From assembly GCF_003664255.1 (NCBI RefSeq), contig NZ_RCCV01000001.1, positions 372,001 to 436,000 of the forward strand: 64,000 bases of DNA, given 5' to 3'. Made by a program: the position numbers and the translations under genes. The stretch comes from Micromonospora sp. M71_S20. Its GTDB lineage: Bacteria; Actinomycetota; Actinomycetes; Mycobacteriales; Micromonosporaceae. The notes beneath the pieces are model-generated. The model searched no databases, was not told the DNA's origin, and worked only from the letters and a program-made list of their open reading frames with translations. This document shows positions 8,132-17,600 of this stretch, one piece after another; position 1 is the first letter of the stretch, and every line of letters begins with the position of its first letter.

Positions 8132-9457
8132 ATGCACCAGCGGATCCTGATGCGGGCGAAGAAGGGCCCGTTCGACGTCTACTCGCCCGAGGAGACGCAC
8201 GAGCGGAACTGGATCGGCGACAACAACGGCAACCTCGTCTTCAGCCACGCCGCCCACAAACTCCTGCGCACCGCCACCGCCGAGATCACCTCGACCGAGT
8301 TCAGGATCAACCCGCGCGACGCCGACATGATCAACGAGCGGTACGACGTCTACGTCGTACCGCTCGCCAACGCCTTTCGCCGCAGCTACGCCCACCGCGT
8401 CGAGGCCATGACGAAGCTCATCGAGCAGCTGAAGATCCCGGTGGTGGTGCTCGGGGTCGGCGTGCAGACCGACGTCAACGGCGACCGGGAGTACCTCCGC
8501 CCGATCGACGACGTGGTGACCCGGTTCGTACGGGCGGTCCTCGACCGCTCGCACAGCATCGGCGTCCGGGGCGAGATCACCCGGGACTACCTGCGCACCC
8601 TGGGCTTCTCGGCCGTCGACGTGATCGGCTGTCCGTCGATGTTCCTGCACGGCGACAGCCTGCGGGTGGAGAAGAGGAAGGCGTCGCTGTCGCCCGACGA
8701 CAGGCTCGCGCTCACCGTCTCGCCGTACGTCACGTCGATGGCGGAGATCATCGCCCGGCACCAGGACCGGTACCCGAACCTGCGCTACCTGCCGCAGGAC
8801 CTCAAGACGCTCGGCACGCTGCTCTACGGCGACGCCCCCGGGGACCGGGGCAGGACCAGCAAGATCCCGATCCACACCTCGCACCCGCTGTTCACCGAGG
8901 ACAAGGTGCGGATGTTCGTCGACCCCTGGACCTGGATGGACTACCTCTCCGGCTTCGAGTTCGCGTTCGGCACCCGCATCCACGGCACCATCACCGCGCT
9001 GGTCGCCGGCACCCCCGGTTACCTCTTCGCGCACGACTCGCGCACCCTGGAACTCGCCCGGTACTTCGACATCCCGCACCGGGTGATGAAGGAGGTGCCG
9101 GTCGACGTCGACGCCGCCCAGCTCTACGAGGAGGCGGACTACACGGCGCTCAACGCCGGCCACAAGTCGCGCTACGAGACGATGCTGGCCTTCCTCGCCA
9201 AGCACGACCTGGGCAACGCCTTCGCCGACGGCGACAGCGCGGCCCGGTTCGACGCGCAGGTGCGCTCCACCACCTTCCCGCCCGCCGTACGCCCGGCCGG
9301 CGCCACCGCCCCCGACGCGCTGCTGGAGCGGATCCAGTGGTTGCGCGACCGCAACGTCGAGCTGCGCAAGGAGACGGAGACGCTGCGCGGGCAGCGCCTG
9401 CAGGCCCGGGTCAAGCAGGTGATCGGTGGTCGGGTGCGCCGGATGCTGAACCGCTGA
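8132..9457 (+). CDS. polysaccharide pyruvyl transferase family protein
   Basis: About 441 residues. Family features include IGDNNGNLVF near the N-terminus, VPLANAFRR, a central VVLGVGVQTD, VIGCPSMF and the conserved SGFEFAFGTRIHGTITALVAG block that binds the phosphoenolpyruvate-type donor in this family. The last 60 residues are predicted coiled coil (LLERIQWLRDRNVELRKETE), then basic, as in glycan-modifying enzymes that sit at the membrane. The ATG at 8132 follows a GGCGGGG stretch; the longer reading upstream is implausible. It probably adds pyruvyl to a surface glycan; the acceptor cannot be told from sequence. Confidence 0.8.
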   Translation: MHQRILMRAKKGPFDVYSPEETHERNWIGDNNGNLVFSHAAHKLLRTATAEITSTEFRINPRDADMINERYDVYVVPLANAFRRSYAHRVEAMTKLIEQLKIPVVVLGVGVQTDVNGDREYLRPIDDVVTRFVRAVLDRSHSIGVRGEITRDYLRTLGFSAVDVIGCPSMFLHGDSLRVEKRKASLSPDDRLALTVSPYVTSMAEIIARHQDRYPNLRYLPQDLKTLGTLLYGDAPGDRGRTSKIPIHTSHPLFTEDKVRMFVDPWTWMDYLSGFEFAFGTRIHGTITALVAGTPGYLFAHDSRTLELARYFDIPHRVMKEVPVDVDAAQLYEEADYTALNAGHKSRYETMLAFLAKHDLGNAFADGDSAARFDAQVRSTTFPPAVRPAGATAPDALLERIQWLRDRNVELRKETETLRGQRLQARVKQVIGGRVRRMLNR

Positions 9458-9473
9458 GGCGTCACCTCCTTCC

Positions 9474-9503
9474 GTACACCTGTACCAACATGGCGGGTAC
9501 GCT
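9474..9503 (+). promoter_or_regulatory. leaderless promoter with palindrome upstream of alkB-like gene
   Basis: TACGCT (9498-9503) lies 6 nt before the ATG, fitting a leaderless -10 box. GTACA-CC-TGTAC (9474-9485) is a short palindrome over the -35 region and could be an operator. It does not match the actinobacterial LexA box. Confidence 0.35.
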
Positions 9504-9509
9504 GGGCGG

Positions 9510-10145
9510 ATGACCGGGGCCGCCTACCAGCCGTCGATGTTCGACCTCACCGCCGCCGGACCGGCGCTGAGCCCGCTGGCCGACCGGCTGCGCCGGCACC
9601 CGCTCACCCGCGGCGCGTGGGTCGACCATCTGCCCGGCTGGGTCACCGGCTCCGACCAGGTCTTCGACGTCCTGCTGCGCGACGTCCCCTGGCGGGCCGA
9701 GCGCCGCACGATGTACGACGCCGAGGTCGACGTCCCCCGGCTGCTCTGCTGGTACGCCGGGCACCGCCCGCTGCCGCACCCGCTGCTCGCCGAGGCGCGC
9801 GCCGCCCTCACCCGGCACTACGCCTCCGAGCTCGGCGAGCCCTTCGTCACCGCCGGCATGTGCCTCTACCGCTCCGGCCGCGACAGCGTCGCCTGGCACG
9901 GCGACACCCAGGGCCGCTCCGCGCACACCGACACCATGGTCGCCATCGTCTCGTTCGGCTCGCCGCGCTCACTGCTGCTGCGGCCCCGTGGTGGCGGCGA
10001 CAGCCTGCGCTTCCCGCTCGGCCACGGCGACCTCGTGGTGATGGGCGGCTCCTGCCAGCGCACCTGGGAGCACGCCGTACCCAAGACCACCCGCCCCGTC
10101 GGCCCTCGGGTCAGCGTCCAGTTCCGCCCCGCCGGCGTCGCCTGA
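9510..10145 (+). CDS. alkB: AlkB-like 2-oxoglutarate/Fe(II) dioxygenase
   Basis: Predicted to remove alkyl lesions from DNA or RNA bases by oxidative demethylation. The Fe(II) ligands are visible as HxD in VAWHGDTQG and the distal histidine in TWEHAVPK; the arginines that hold 2-oxoglutarate lie in GPRVSVQFRPAG. MCLYRSGRDSVAWHGD matches the AlkB core pattern N/L-x-Y-x-x-G-x-D-x-x-x-x-H-x-D. At 211 residues it is a normal single-domain member. Starts with ATG just after a likely -10 box, so probably leaderless. It stands alone; no ada or alkA neighbour. Confidence 0.87.
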   Translation: MTGAAYQPSMFDLTAAGPALSPLADRLRRHPLTRGAWVDHLPGWVTGSDQVFDVLLRDVPWRAERRTMYDAEVDVPRLLCWYAGHRPLPHPLLAEARAALTRHYASELGEPFVTAGMCLYRSGRDSVAWHGDTQGRSAHTDTMVAIVSFGSPRSLLLRPRGGGDSLRFPLGHGDLVVMGGSCQRTWEHAVPKTTRPVGPRVSVQFRPAGVA

Positions 10146-10199
10146 CCCGCCCGACGGGCGGCAACCGACCGTGGGCCGGAACGGGTCCGCCCTGCCGTG

Positions 10200-10370
10200 C
10201 CCCTGCCAGCCCACCGGCCGGGCCGAGCCAGGCCACCCGGCCGGGCCCCCTGCCAGCCCCACAGTGGTCGGGCCCCTGCAGCCCAGCGGCCGGGCCTCTG
10301 CCGGGCCTCTGCCAGCCCAGAAGCCGGGCCCAGGCCGGGCCACCGGCCGGGCCAGGCCGGGGCTCTGCTA
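10200..10370. repeat. imperfect GGCCGGGCC-rich repeat tract
   Basis: The 10146-10431 gap contains no convincing gene. It consists largely of degenerate units built on CCAGCCC and GGCCGGGCC with CTGCC joins. A similar GCCAGGCCGGG-rich tract lies at about 11925-12000 on the other side of the permease gene. No regular period or spacer structure. Confidence 0.5.
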
Positions 10371-10431
10371 GAAACGACTCCTGGGTTTCACCTGCGCCCC
10401 CGTCACCTCTTCACGACGCGAAGGGCGTTCC

Positions 10432-11796
10432 ATGACCCAGTCCTCCACCGAGCCGCGCTCCCGTTGGTCCGCGTGGGCGGTCCACGGCGACGGCCGGTCC
10501 ATCCGCCCCGGCGATGTGGTCCACCCCGGCGAACGCCTCTCCTGGCCGCGCACCCTCGGCGTCGGCGTGCAGCACGTCGTCGCGATGTTCGGCGCCACCT
10601 TCACGGTGCCGCTCATCACCGGCTTCCCGCCGGCCACCACGCTCTTCTTCTCCGGGCTCGGCACGCTGCTGTTCCTGCTGATCACCGGCAACCGGCTGCC
10701 CTCGTACCTCGGCTCGTCCTTCGCCTTCATCGCGCCGGTGCTGGCGGCCAAGGCCGGCGGCGACATCGGCCCGGCGCTCGGCGGCATCGTCGTCGCCGGC
10801 GTGGCGCTGGCCGCCGTCGGGCTGGTCGTCCAGCTCGCCGGGTCGCGCTGGATCGACGCGCTGATGCCGCCCGTGGTCACCGGGGCGATCGTCGCGCTGA
10901 TCGGCCTGAACCTCGCCCCCGTCGCCTGGGACGGCGGCGGGAGCGGCACCGGCGTGAAGGCCCAGCCGCTGATCGCGGTGGTGACCCTGGCCGCCATCCT
11001 GCTCGCCACGGTGGCCTTCCGGGGCTTCCTGGCCCGATTGTCCATCCTGCTGGGGGTGGTGGTCGGCTGGGTGCTCGCCGCCGTGCTCGGCGATCTGGAT
11101 CCGAAGGCAGTCGACGGCCTGCGGGACGCCGCGTGGGTCGGTCTGCCCGAGTTCCACGCGCCGAGCTTCAGCCTGCGCGCGGTCGTGCTGGTGATCCCGG
11201 TGATCCTGGTGCTGATCGCCGAGAACGCCGGGCACGTCAAGGCGGTCGCCGCGATGACCGGCCGGAACCTGGACCGGGACATGGGCCGGGCGTTCATGGG
11301 CGACGGACTGGCCACGGTGCTCGCCGGCTCCGGCGGCGGCTCCGGCACCACCACCTACGCGGAGAACATCGGCGTGATGGCGGCGACCCGGGTCTATTCC
11401 ACCGCCGCGTACTGGGTGGCCGGCCTGACGGCGGTGCTGCTCGGGCTCAGCCCGAAGTTCGGCGCGCTGATCCTCACCGTGCCGGCCGGCGTGCTCGGCG
11501 GCGCCACCACCGCCCTGTACGGCCTGATCGCCATCCTCGGCGCGCGGATCTGGATCGAGAACCGGGTGGACTTCCACGACCCGGTGAACCTGATGACCGC
11601 CGCCGTCGCGGTGATCGTCGGCGCAGCCAACTACACCCTCACCGCCGGCGACCTCTCGTTCAACGGCATCGCCCTGGGCACCGCCGCCGCCCTCGCCGTC
11701 TACCACGGCATGCGCCTGGTGGCCCACCTACGCGGCACCACCCCCCAACACACCCCCGACCCCACCCCGACCCCCGCTTCCAACCCGACCCGCTGA
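10432..11796 (+). CDS. NCS2-family uracil/xanthine permease
   Basis: Inner-membrane nucleobase:cation symporter of about 454 residues. The N-terminal GVGVQHVVAMFGATFTVPLITG is the characteristic NCS2 opening and the signature region LVLIAENAGHVKAVAAMTG is present, followed by the GSGGGSGTTTYAENIGVMAATRVYS block with the substrate-site glutamate. About 12-14 hydrophobic segments. Closest in pattern to UraA-type uracil permeases. The last 25 residues are Pro/Thr-rich and cytoplasmic. No pyr or pur genes are adjacent, so regulation cannot be inferred. Confidence 0.88.
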   Translation: MTQSSTEPRSRWSAWAVHGDGRSIRPGDVVHPGERLSWPRTLGVGVQHVVAMFGATFTVPLITGFPPATTLFFSGLGTLLFLLITGNRLPSYLGSSFAFIAPVLAAKAGGDIGPALGGIVVAGVALAAVGLVVQLAGSRWIDALMPPVVTGAIVALIGLNLAPVAWDGGGSGTGVKAQPLIAVVTLAAILLATVAFRGFLARLSILLGVVVGWVLAAVLGDLDPKAVDGLRDAAWVGLPEFHAPSFSLRAVVLVIPVILVLIAENAGHVKAVAAMTGRNLDRDMGRAFMGDGLATVLAGSGGGSGTTTYAENIGVMAATRVYSTAAYWVAGLTAVLLGLSPKFGALILTVPAGVLGGATTALYGLIAILGARIWIENRVDFHDPVNLMTAAVAVIVGAANYTLTAGDLSFNGIALGTAAALAVYHGMRLVAHLRGTTPQHTPDPTPTPASNPTR

Positions 11797-11827
11797 CCCC
11801 ACCCCGGCCCCGGCCCCACGGTCCCGG

Positions 11828-11844
11828 CCCCGCCTCCGGCGGGG
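11828..11844 (+). terminator. short GC hairpin after the permease gene
   Basis: CCCCGCC-TCC-GGCGGGG, 31 nt after the stop; no T-run. Weak candidate. The following stretch to 12037 holds only GC-rich repeats. Confidence 0.35.
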
Positions 11845-12037
11845 TGATCATGGGGTTAGCGGGGCAATACGCCCGATCTCGACCAGCCAATCTCATGATC
11901 GACGGCGGCAGGTGAACCGGCGGGCGGGGCGGCCGGAGCCAGGCCGGGCAAGGGCCCGGTGGGGCCAGGCCGGGCGGGCAAGGCCGGGTCGGACGGGGCC
12001 GGAGTGCCAGCGTCCCGTCGAGCGGGGCTGGGCGCGG

Positions 12038-12080
12038 CAGCAGTAAGGGCCGGCTGCGGTGCAGCCGGCCCTTACTGCTG
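12038..12080 (-). terminator. perfect 20-bp hairpin terminator after parC
   Basis: Arms 12038-12057 and 12061-12080 are perfectly complementary around a GGT loop, beginning 5 nt after the parC stop codon. No U-tract; could act from both sides. Confidence 0.8.
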
Positions 12081-12085
12081 ACGGG

Positions 12086-14575
12086 TCAGTCGCGTTCGAT
12101 CTGGTGGCCGACGACGGTGGGGCCCAGCATCACGGCGAAGCCGGAGCCGTCGCGGCGCGGGTCCGCCGCCGGCAGCTCCACCGGCTCGCCGGTGGCGGTG
12201 GCGGCCACCGGACGCGGCCCGACCCAGGCGACGGCCACGTCGGTCTCACCCTTGAGGAAGCGGTGGGCGCGCACCCCGCCGGTCGCCCGCCCCTTCGCCG
12301 GGTACGCCTGGAACGGCGTGACCTTCACCGTGGCGCCCGTGGAGGTGACCACCATCGGCTCGCCGTGGCCCGGGTCGTCGGTGCGGACCGCACCGAAGAA
12401 CACCACCCGGGCGCCGGCGGGCAGGTTGATGCCCGACATGCCGCCGCCCTTGGTCCCCTGCGGCCGGACCAGTCCGGCGGCGAACCGCAGCAACGACGCC
12501 TCCGAGGTGACGAAGGTGAGCGTCTCCGCGCCGTCGGTGAGCCAGGTCGCCCCGACCACCTCGTCGCCCTCCCGCAGGCCGATCACCTCGAACTCGTCCG
12601 AGCGGACGGGCCACTCCGGCGCGCAGACCTTGACCACGCCCTGCCGGGTGCCCAGGGCGAGGCCCGGGGAGCCCTCGGCCGTCGGCCCGAGCGGCGCCAG
12701 CCCGACCACGGTCTCCCCCGATTCCAGCGGGACCAACTCGGCGGCGGCCATTCCGCCGCGCAGCGACACCGTCCCCGCCTGCTCGGGCAGGACCGGCAGC
12801 GGCAGCACGTCGACCTTGAACGCCCGCCCGGCGCTGGTCACCAGCAGTACCCGCCCCCGGGCGGTGGAGTGCACGACGGCGCGTACGGCATCGTGCTTGA
12901 CCCGGCCGTGCCGCCGGCGCCCCTCGGACGCTTCCTCGGACTCGGCCGCCGTGCGGGCGACCAGCCCGGTCGCGGAGAGGATCACCTGGCAGGGATCGTC
13001 GGCGACCTCCAGCGGGCCGGCCGGCGCGGACGCGGCCAGCACCTCCTTGAGGTCCCCGTCGACGAGCGTGGTGCGGCGCGGCGCGCCGAACTGCTTCACC
13101 ACCGCCGCCAGCTCGTCGGAGACGACCTTCTTCAGCACCTTCGGGTCGTCGAGGATGGTGGAGAGCTCGGCGATCTCCTTGCGGAGCTTCTCCTGCTCGG
13201 CCTCCAGCTCGATCCGGTCGTACTTGGTCAACCGGCGCAGCGGAGTGTCCAGGATGTAGGTGGCCTGGATGTCCGAGAGGCCGAACTGGCGCATCAGGCC
13301 GTCCTTGGCGGCCTGCGCGTCGTCGCTGCCCCGGATCAGCTTGACCACCTTGTCGATGTCGAGCAGGGCGACCAGCAGGCCGTCGACCAGGTGCAGCCGC
13401 TCCTGGCGCTTGCGGCGGCGGTACGAGCTGCGCCGGGTCACGACCTCGTAGCGGTGGGCCAGGAAGACCTCCAGCAGCGCCTTCAGCCCGAGGGTCTGCG
13501 GTTGCCCGTCGACCAGCACCAGGTTGTTGACGCCGAACGACTGCTCCAGCGGGGTGAGCCGGTAGAGGTCGGCGAGCAGCGCCTGCGGGTTGACCCCGAC
13601 CTTGCACTCGATGACCAGGCGGGTGCCGCTCTCCCGGTCGGTGAGGTCCTTGACGTCGGCGATGCCGGTGAGCCGCTTGGTCTTGTTGACCTCGTTGGTG
13701 ATGGCCGCGATGACCTTCTCGGCACCGATGCCGTACGGCAGCTCCACGACGGTGATCGCCTGCCGGCCCCGGCTGCCCTCCAGCGGGCCGATCTCGACCT
13801 TGCCCCGCATCCGGACGACGCCGCGCCCGGTCTCGTAGGCGCGACGCACCTCGTCGAGCCCGAGCAGCACGCCACCGGTGGGCAGGTCCGGACCGGGGAC
13901 GAACTCCATGAGCTTGTCGAGCGTGGCGTCCGGGTGGTTGATCAGCCAGCGGGCGGCGGAGACGACCTCGCCGAGGTTGTGCGGGATCATGTTGGTCGCC
14001 ATGCCGACCGCGATCCCCGACGCGCCGTTGACCAGCAGGTTGGGGAAGGCGGCGGGCAGCACGGTGGGCTGGGTCAGCGAGCCGTCGTAGTTGGGCTCGA
14101 CGTCGACCGTGTCCTCGCCCAGCTCGCCGACGAGCAGCATCGCCTCGCGCGACATCCGGGCCTCGGTGTAGCGCGACGCCGCCGGCCCGTCGTCCGGGCT
14201 GCCAAAGTTGCCGTGCCCGTCGATGAGTGGCGCGTTCAGCGAGAAGTCCTGCGCCAGGCGCACCATCGCGTCGTAGATCGCGGTGTCGCCGTGCGGATGG
14301 TACTTGCCCATTACGTCCCCGACGATGCGGGCGGACTTCACGTGCCCCCGGTCGGGTCGGTGGCCCTGCTCGTACATCGACCAGAGGATGCGCCGGTGCA
14401 CCGGCTTGAGGCCGTCGCGGGCGTCGGGCAGGGCCCGTGAGTGGATCACGGAGAAGGCGTACTCCAAATAGGAGTCGGAGACCTCGGTGACCAGCGGGTT
14501 GTCGAAGACCCGCGCGCCGGCCTGGTCGAAGGCGGACAGGTCCACCTTGGCGCGGTCGTCCTTGCGGCGTGCCAT
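12086..14575 (-). CDS. parC: DNA topoisomerase IV subunit A (ParC) / gyrase A-like
   Basis: DNA cleavage-rejoining subunit of a type IIA topoisomerase, 829 residues. The catalytic tyrosine is Y136 in AASRYTEAR; the winged-helix/tower landmarks [12 protein letters not shown] and [11 protein letters not shown] are intact. The quinolone-determining position corresponding to E. coli GyrA Ser83 is threonine here. The C-terminal beta-pinwheel region begins near residue 500 and has no clear GyrA-box (QRRGGKG-like); only [10 protein letters not shown] stands in that place, which favours ParC over GyrA. It lies 38 nt downstream of parE on the same strand, presumably one operon, and ends at a strong hairpin. 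Confidence 0.85.
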   Translation of the reverse strand: MARRKDDRAKVDLSAFDQAGARVFDNPLVTEVSDSYLEYAFSVIHSRALPDARDGLKPVHRRILWSMYEQGHRPDRGHVKSARIVGDVMGKYHPHGDTAIYDAMVRLAQDFSLNAPLIDGHGNFGSPDDGPAASRYTEARMSREAMLLVGELGEDTVDVEPNYDGSLTQPTVLPAAFPNLLVNGASGIAVGMATNMIPHNLGEVVSAARWLINHPDATLDKLMEFVPGPDLPTGGVLLGLDEVRRAYETGRGVVRMRGKVEIGPLEGSRGRQAITVVELPYGIGAEKVIAAITNEVNKTKRLTGIADVKDLTDRESGTRLVIECKVGVNPQALLADLYRLTPLEQSFGVNNLVLVDGQPQTLGLKALLEVFLAHRYEVVTRRSSYRRRKRQERLHLVDGLLVALLDIDKVVKLIRGSDDAQAAKDGLMRQFGLSDIQATYILDTPLRRLTKYDRIELEAEQEKLRKEIAELSTILDDPKVLKKVVSDELAAVVKQFGAPRRTTLVDGDLKEVLAASAPAGPLEVADDPCQVILSATGLVARTAAESEEASEGRRRHGRVKHDAVRAVVHSTARGRVLLVTSAGRAFKVDVLPLPVLPEQAGTVSLRGGMAAAELVPLESGETVVGLAPLGPTAEGSPGLALGTRQGVVKVCAPEWPVRSDEFEVIGLREGDEVVGATWLTDGAETLTFVTSEASLLRFAAGLVRPQGTKGGGMSGINLPAGARVVFFGAVRTDDPGHGEPMVVTSTGATVKVTPFQAYPAKGRATGGVRAHRFLKGETDVAVAWVGPRPVAATATGEPVELPAADPRRDGSGFAVMLGPTVVGHQIERD

Positions 14576-14613
14576 CGTTCAGCTCACTTCCCGGCGGGTG
14601 GTGGCGGGCCTGG

Positions 14614-17600
14614 TCATGCGTCGATCGCCTCGCGGTCGACCCGGTCGGCGGAGTCGATCAGCCAGTTGCGGCGCGGCTCGACCTTCTCCCCCATCAGCAG
14701 TTCGAGGATCCGCTCGGCGGCGTCGACGTCGTCGAGGGTGATCCGGCGGACGGCCCGGGTGGCCGGGTTCATCGTCGTCTCCCACAGCTCGTCGGCGTCC
14801 ATCTCGCCGAGACCCTTGAAGCGCGGGATCGGGGTGACGATCTGCTTACCGGCCTTCTCCAGCTTGCGGACCGTCGTCTCCATCTCCGCCTGGGTGTAGG
14901 TGTAGATCGTCTGCGGGTTACGCCCCTTGGTGGTGATCTTGTGCAGGGGCGGCATCGCCGCGTAGAGCCGGCCGGCCTCGATCAGCGGTCGCATGTAGCG
15001 GGCGAAGAGCGTGATCAGCAGGGTGCGGATGTGCGCGCCGTCGACGTCGGCGTCCGCCATGATCAGCACCCGGCCGTAGCGCATGGCGGACAGGTCGAAC
15101 GTGCGGCCGGAGCCGGCGCCGAGCACCTGCACGATGGCGGCGCACTCGGCGTTGTCCAGCACCTGCTGGAGGTTGGCCTTCTGCACGTTGAGGATCTTGC
15201 CCCGGATGGGCAGCAGCGCCTGGTATTCGGCGGTGCGTGCAACCCGCGCACTGTTGTGGACGAAGACTCCGGCCTCAAGGGCGAAGTTGTGGTGACCCTC
15301 GACCGTCAGGTCATACACGTCTGCGGTCTCATCGAGCCGCTCCACCGACACGACATGGTGGTTGACCAGGCCGACCGATTCCCGCAGACGGGTGTAGTCG
15401 CCGTCGTAGAGGGCGAGGAGCCGGTCGAACCGCAGACCGGTGCGCGCGCTCCGGAGGCGCTCGGCCTCGTACGCTTGCGCAAGTTCGGCGTCCGGCAGCA
15501 CCAGCAGCGGGGCGAGGCGACGAAGCGCTGCCAGGCGCCTGCCCTCCTGCTGACGATCCACCCGTTCCGCCCGGGGCACGTTGGCCACGTATGCGGCCCG
15601 GCCCGCCTGGGCCTTGGCGAGGTGACCGGTCGCCGGATCCGACATCCGCCGCTTCATCAGGCGTGAGTGGCGTTCGCCGAATTCCGGATTGTCCTCGTGC
15701 CAGGCCAGCACCGCGCTGCGCTGGCGTTCCCGCTCGGCGGGGTCGGCGAACTGTTCGACGGTCTTTCGCGAACGCCAGGCACGCAACCCGGGATCGTCCC
15801 ACTGCTGTACCGCAGGGTCACGCCACTCGTGGCGGCGGGCGGGGTCGGCAAAGTACCTGCGGACGCGGTCGGCGGCGGCCTCTCGGTGCTCAGGCTTCGA
15901 CCAGTACTGCGCCTGTCGGTCGCGCATCCGATCGGCGTAGGCGCGTCGCTCGTCGTCGCTGAGCGCGTCGTACCAGTCCTGGAAGGCCTGTTCGATCTTC
16001 GCCCGGAACGCGGGTGACTCGTTGAGCGCGAACAGCCGGGCAAGGCATGCCGCGCGGAAGGCGGGATCACGCCACTGAGCGGCGAGCATGGCGGACTTGA
16101 ACTCCCGGCCACCGTTGTCGAACCACTCACGCCAGCCCGCCTGGACGTGCTCGCCCATCATCGCGGCATGCAGTGCCGAGTGGTCGGCCCAGGTCATCCG
16201 CTGGATGTTCCGGGGATCGTTGTTGCGCTTGTTGATGTCGACGTGGTGACGGACGTTGCCGTTGGCGGCGCTGTCCTTGCCATGACGGAGATTCCACGCG
16301 TCCGCGAGGTAGTGGGTGTAGACCCACTCCTCGCGATCGTTCATCCAGACCCGTTCGTATCCGTGCAGTTTATGCCTCTCGGCCCTGCTGGAGACGCTTC
16401 GGTAGAGCGGCATCAGCGATTCGCCGGGGGCCAGGGCGTCGGCGCGCCGATAGGAACCGTCACGTAGCCGGAAGAGGTGGTCCGGCGTGCACCGCACCGA
16501 CTCACCGTTGTCGAGGAGTACTCGGACGAGCGGCGCGTTTCGCTTGGTCAGACGCGGTTCCACCAGAGGGGCGATCACCACACGGCCAGCCTTGTTGGTC
16601 GTGTAGCCGAAGTGGGTCAATCCCTGAGCCCAGTCGGCTGCCAGATCGGCGAAGGACCTGGCCTCGCCCGAGGCGAGCGCCACCATGGTGTCGCCGGTAA
16701 AGCAACCCAACGCGCTGTCGCCCTCGACGATGAACAGCTCGCTGCGATCGACCCCGGTGGCGCGGCAGTCGACCAGCTTCGGCGGCATCGACGCGCCCTC
16801 CAGGGCGGTCTTGCGCCGGGCGGCGTCCTTCTGCTGCTTCTGGGTCAGCCGCACGCGCGCCGCGTCGACGATCTTCTGAAGGACCGTACGCGCCTCGGCC
16901 TTGGTCCTGCGGTCCTCCAGCCACGCCTTCAGGTGCTGCTCGACCAGCGCCTGGATCACCTTGGTGATGCCGGCGGTGGAGAGCTCGTCCTTCGTCTGCG
17001 AGGTGAACTGTGGCTCCGGGATCCGGACGTGCACGACCGCGGTCATGCCCTCCAGGACATCGTCCAGGGTGGGCGGGTCCTCCTTGGCCTTGAGCAGGCC
17101 ACGGGTGTTGCGGACGGCGTCGGCGAGGGTACGCGCCAGGCCCCGTTCGAAGCCCTTGCGGTGGGTGCCGCCGTGCGCGTTGCGGATGGTGTTGGTGAAG
17201 CACTCGACGGTGCGCTCGTAACCGGTGCCCCATCGGAAGGCCACCTCGACCTCGGCCCGACGCTGCACGTTGGACTGCATGACCCCGTTGGCGTCGGCGG
17301 CGTTCTCCCGGTAGGTGCCCTCGCCGGTGACCATCAGCATGCCGGAGACGGGCCGGTCGCCGGCCGGGGCGAGGAACTCCACCATGTCGGTCAGCCCGTT
17401 GGGGTAGTGGAAGCTCTCCTCGGTCGGCTCCTCGCCGGTGTGGTCACGCAGCGTGTAGCTCACGCCCGGCACCAGGAACGCCGTGTTGCGCAGCTTCGTC
17501 CGCACGGCGTCGGCGTCCAGGGAGGCGCCTGTCTCGAAGTAGCGCGCGTCGTGCCACCAGCGGATCGAGGTGCCGGTGCGCTGGCCGCGCTTCATCGCAC

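Noticed and set aside
10200..10370. Repeat-rich tract considered as a CRISPR array
   Set aside because: Units are irregular, without constant repeat length or unique spacers, and no cas gene is present.
12059..14440. 793-codon open reading opposite parC
   Set aside because: Antisense shadow; lacks any recognisable motif.
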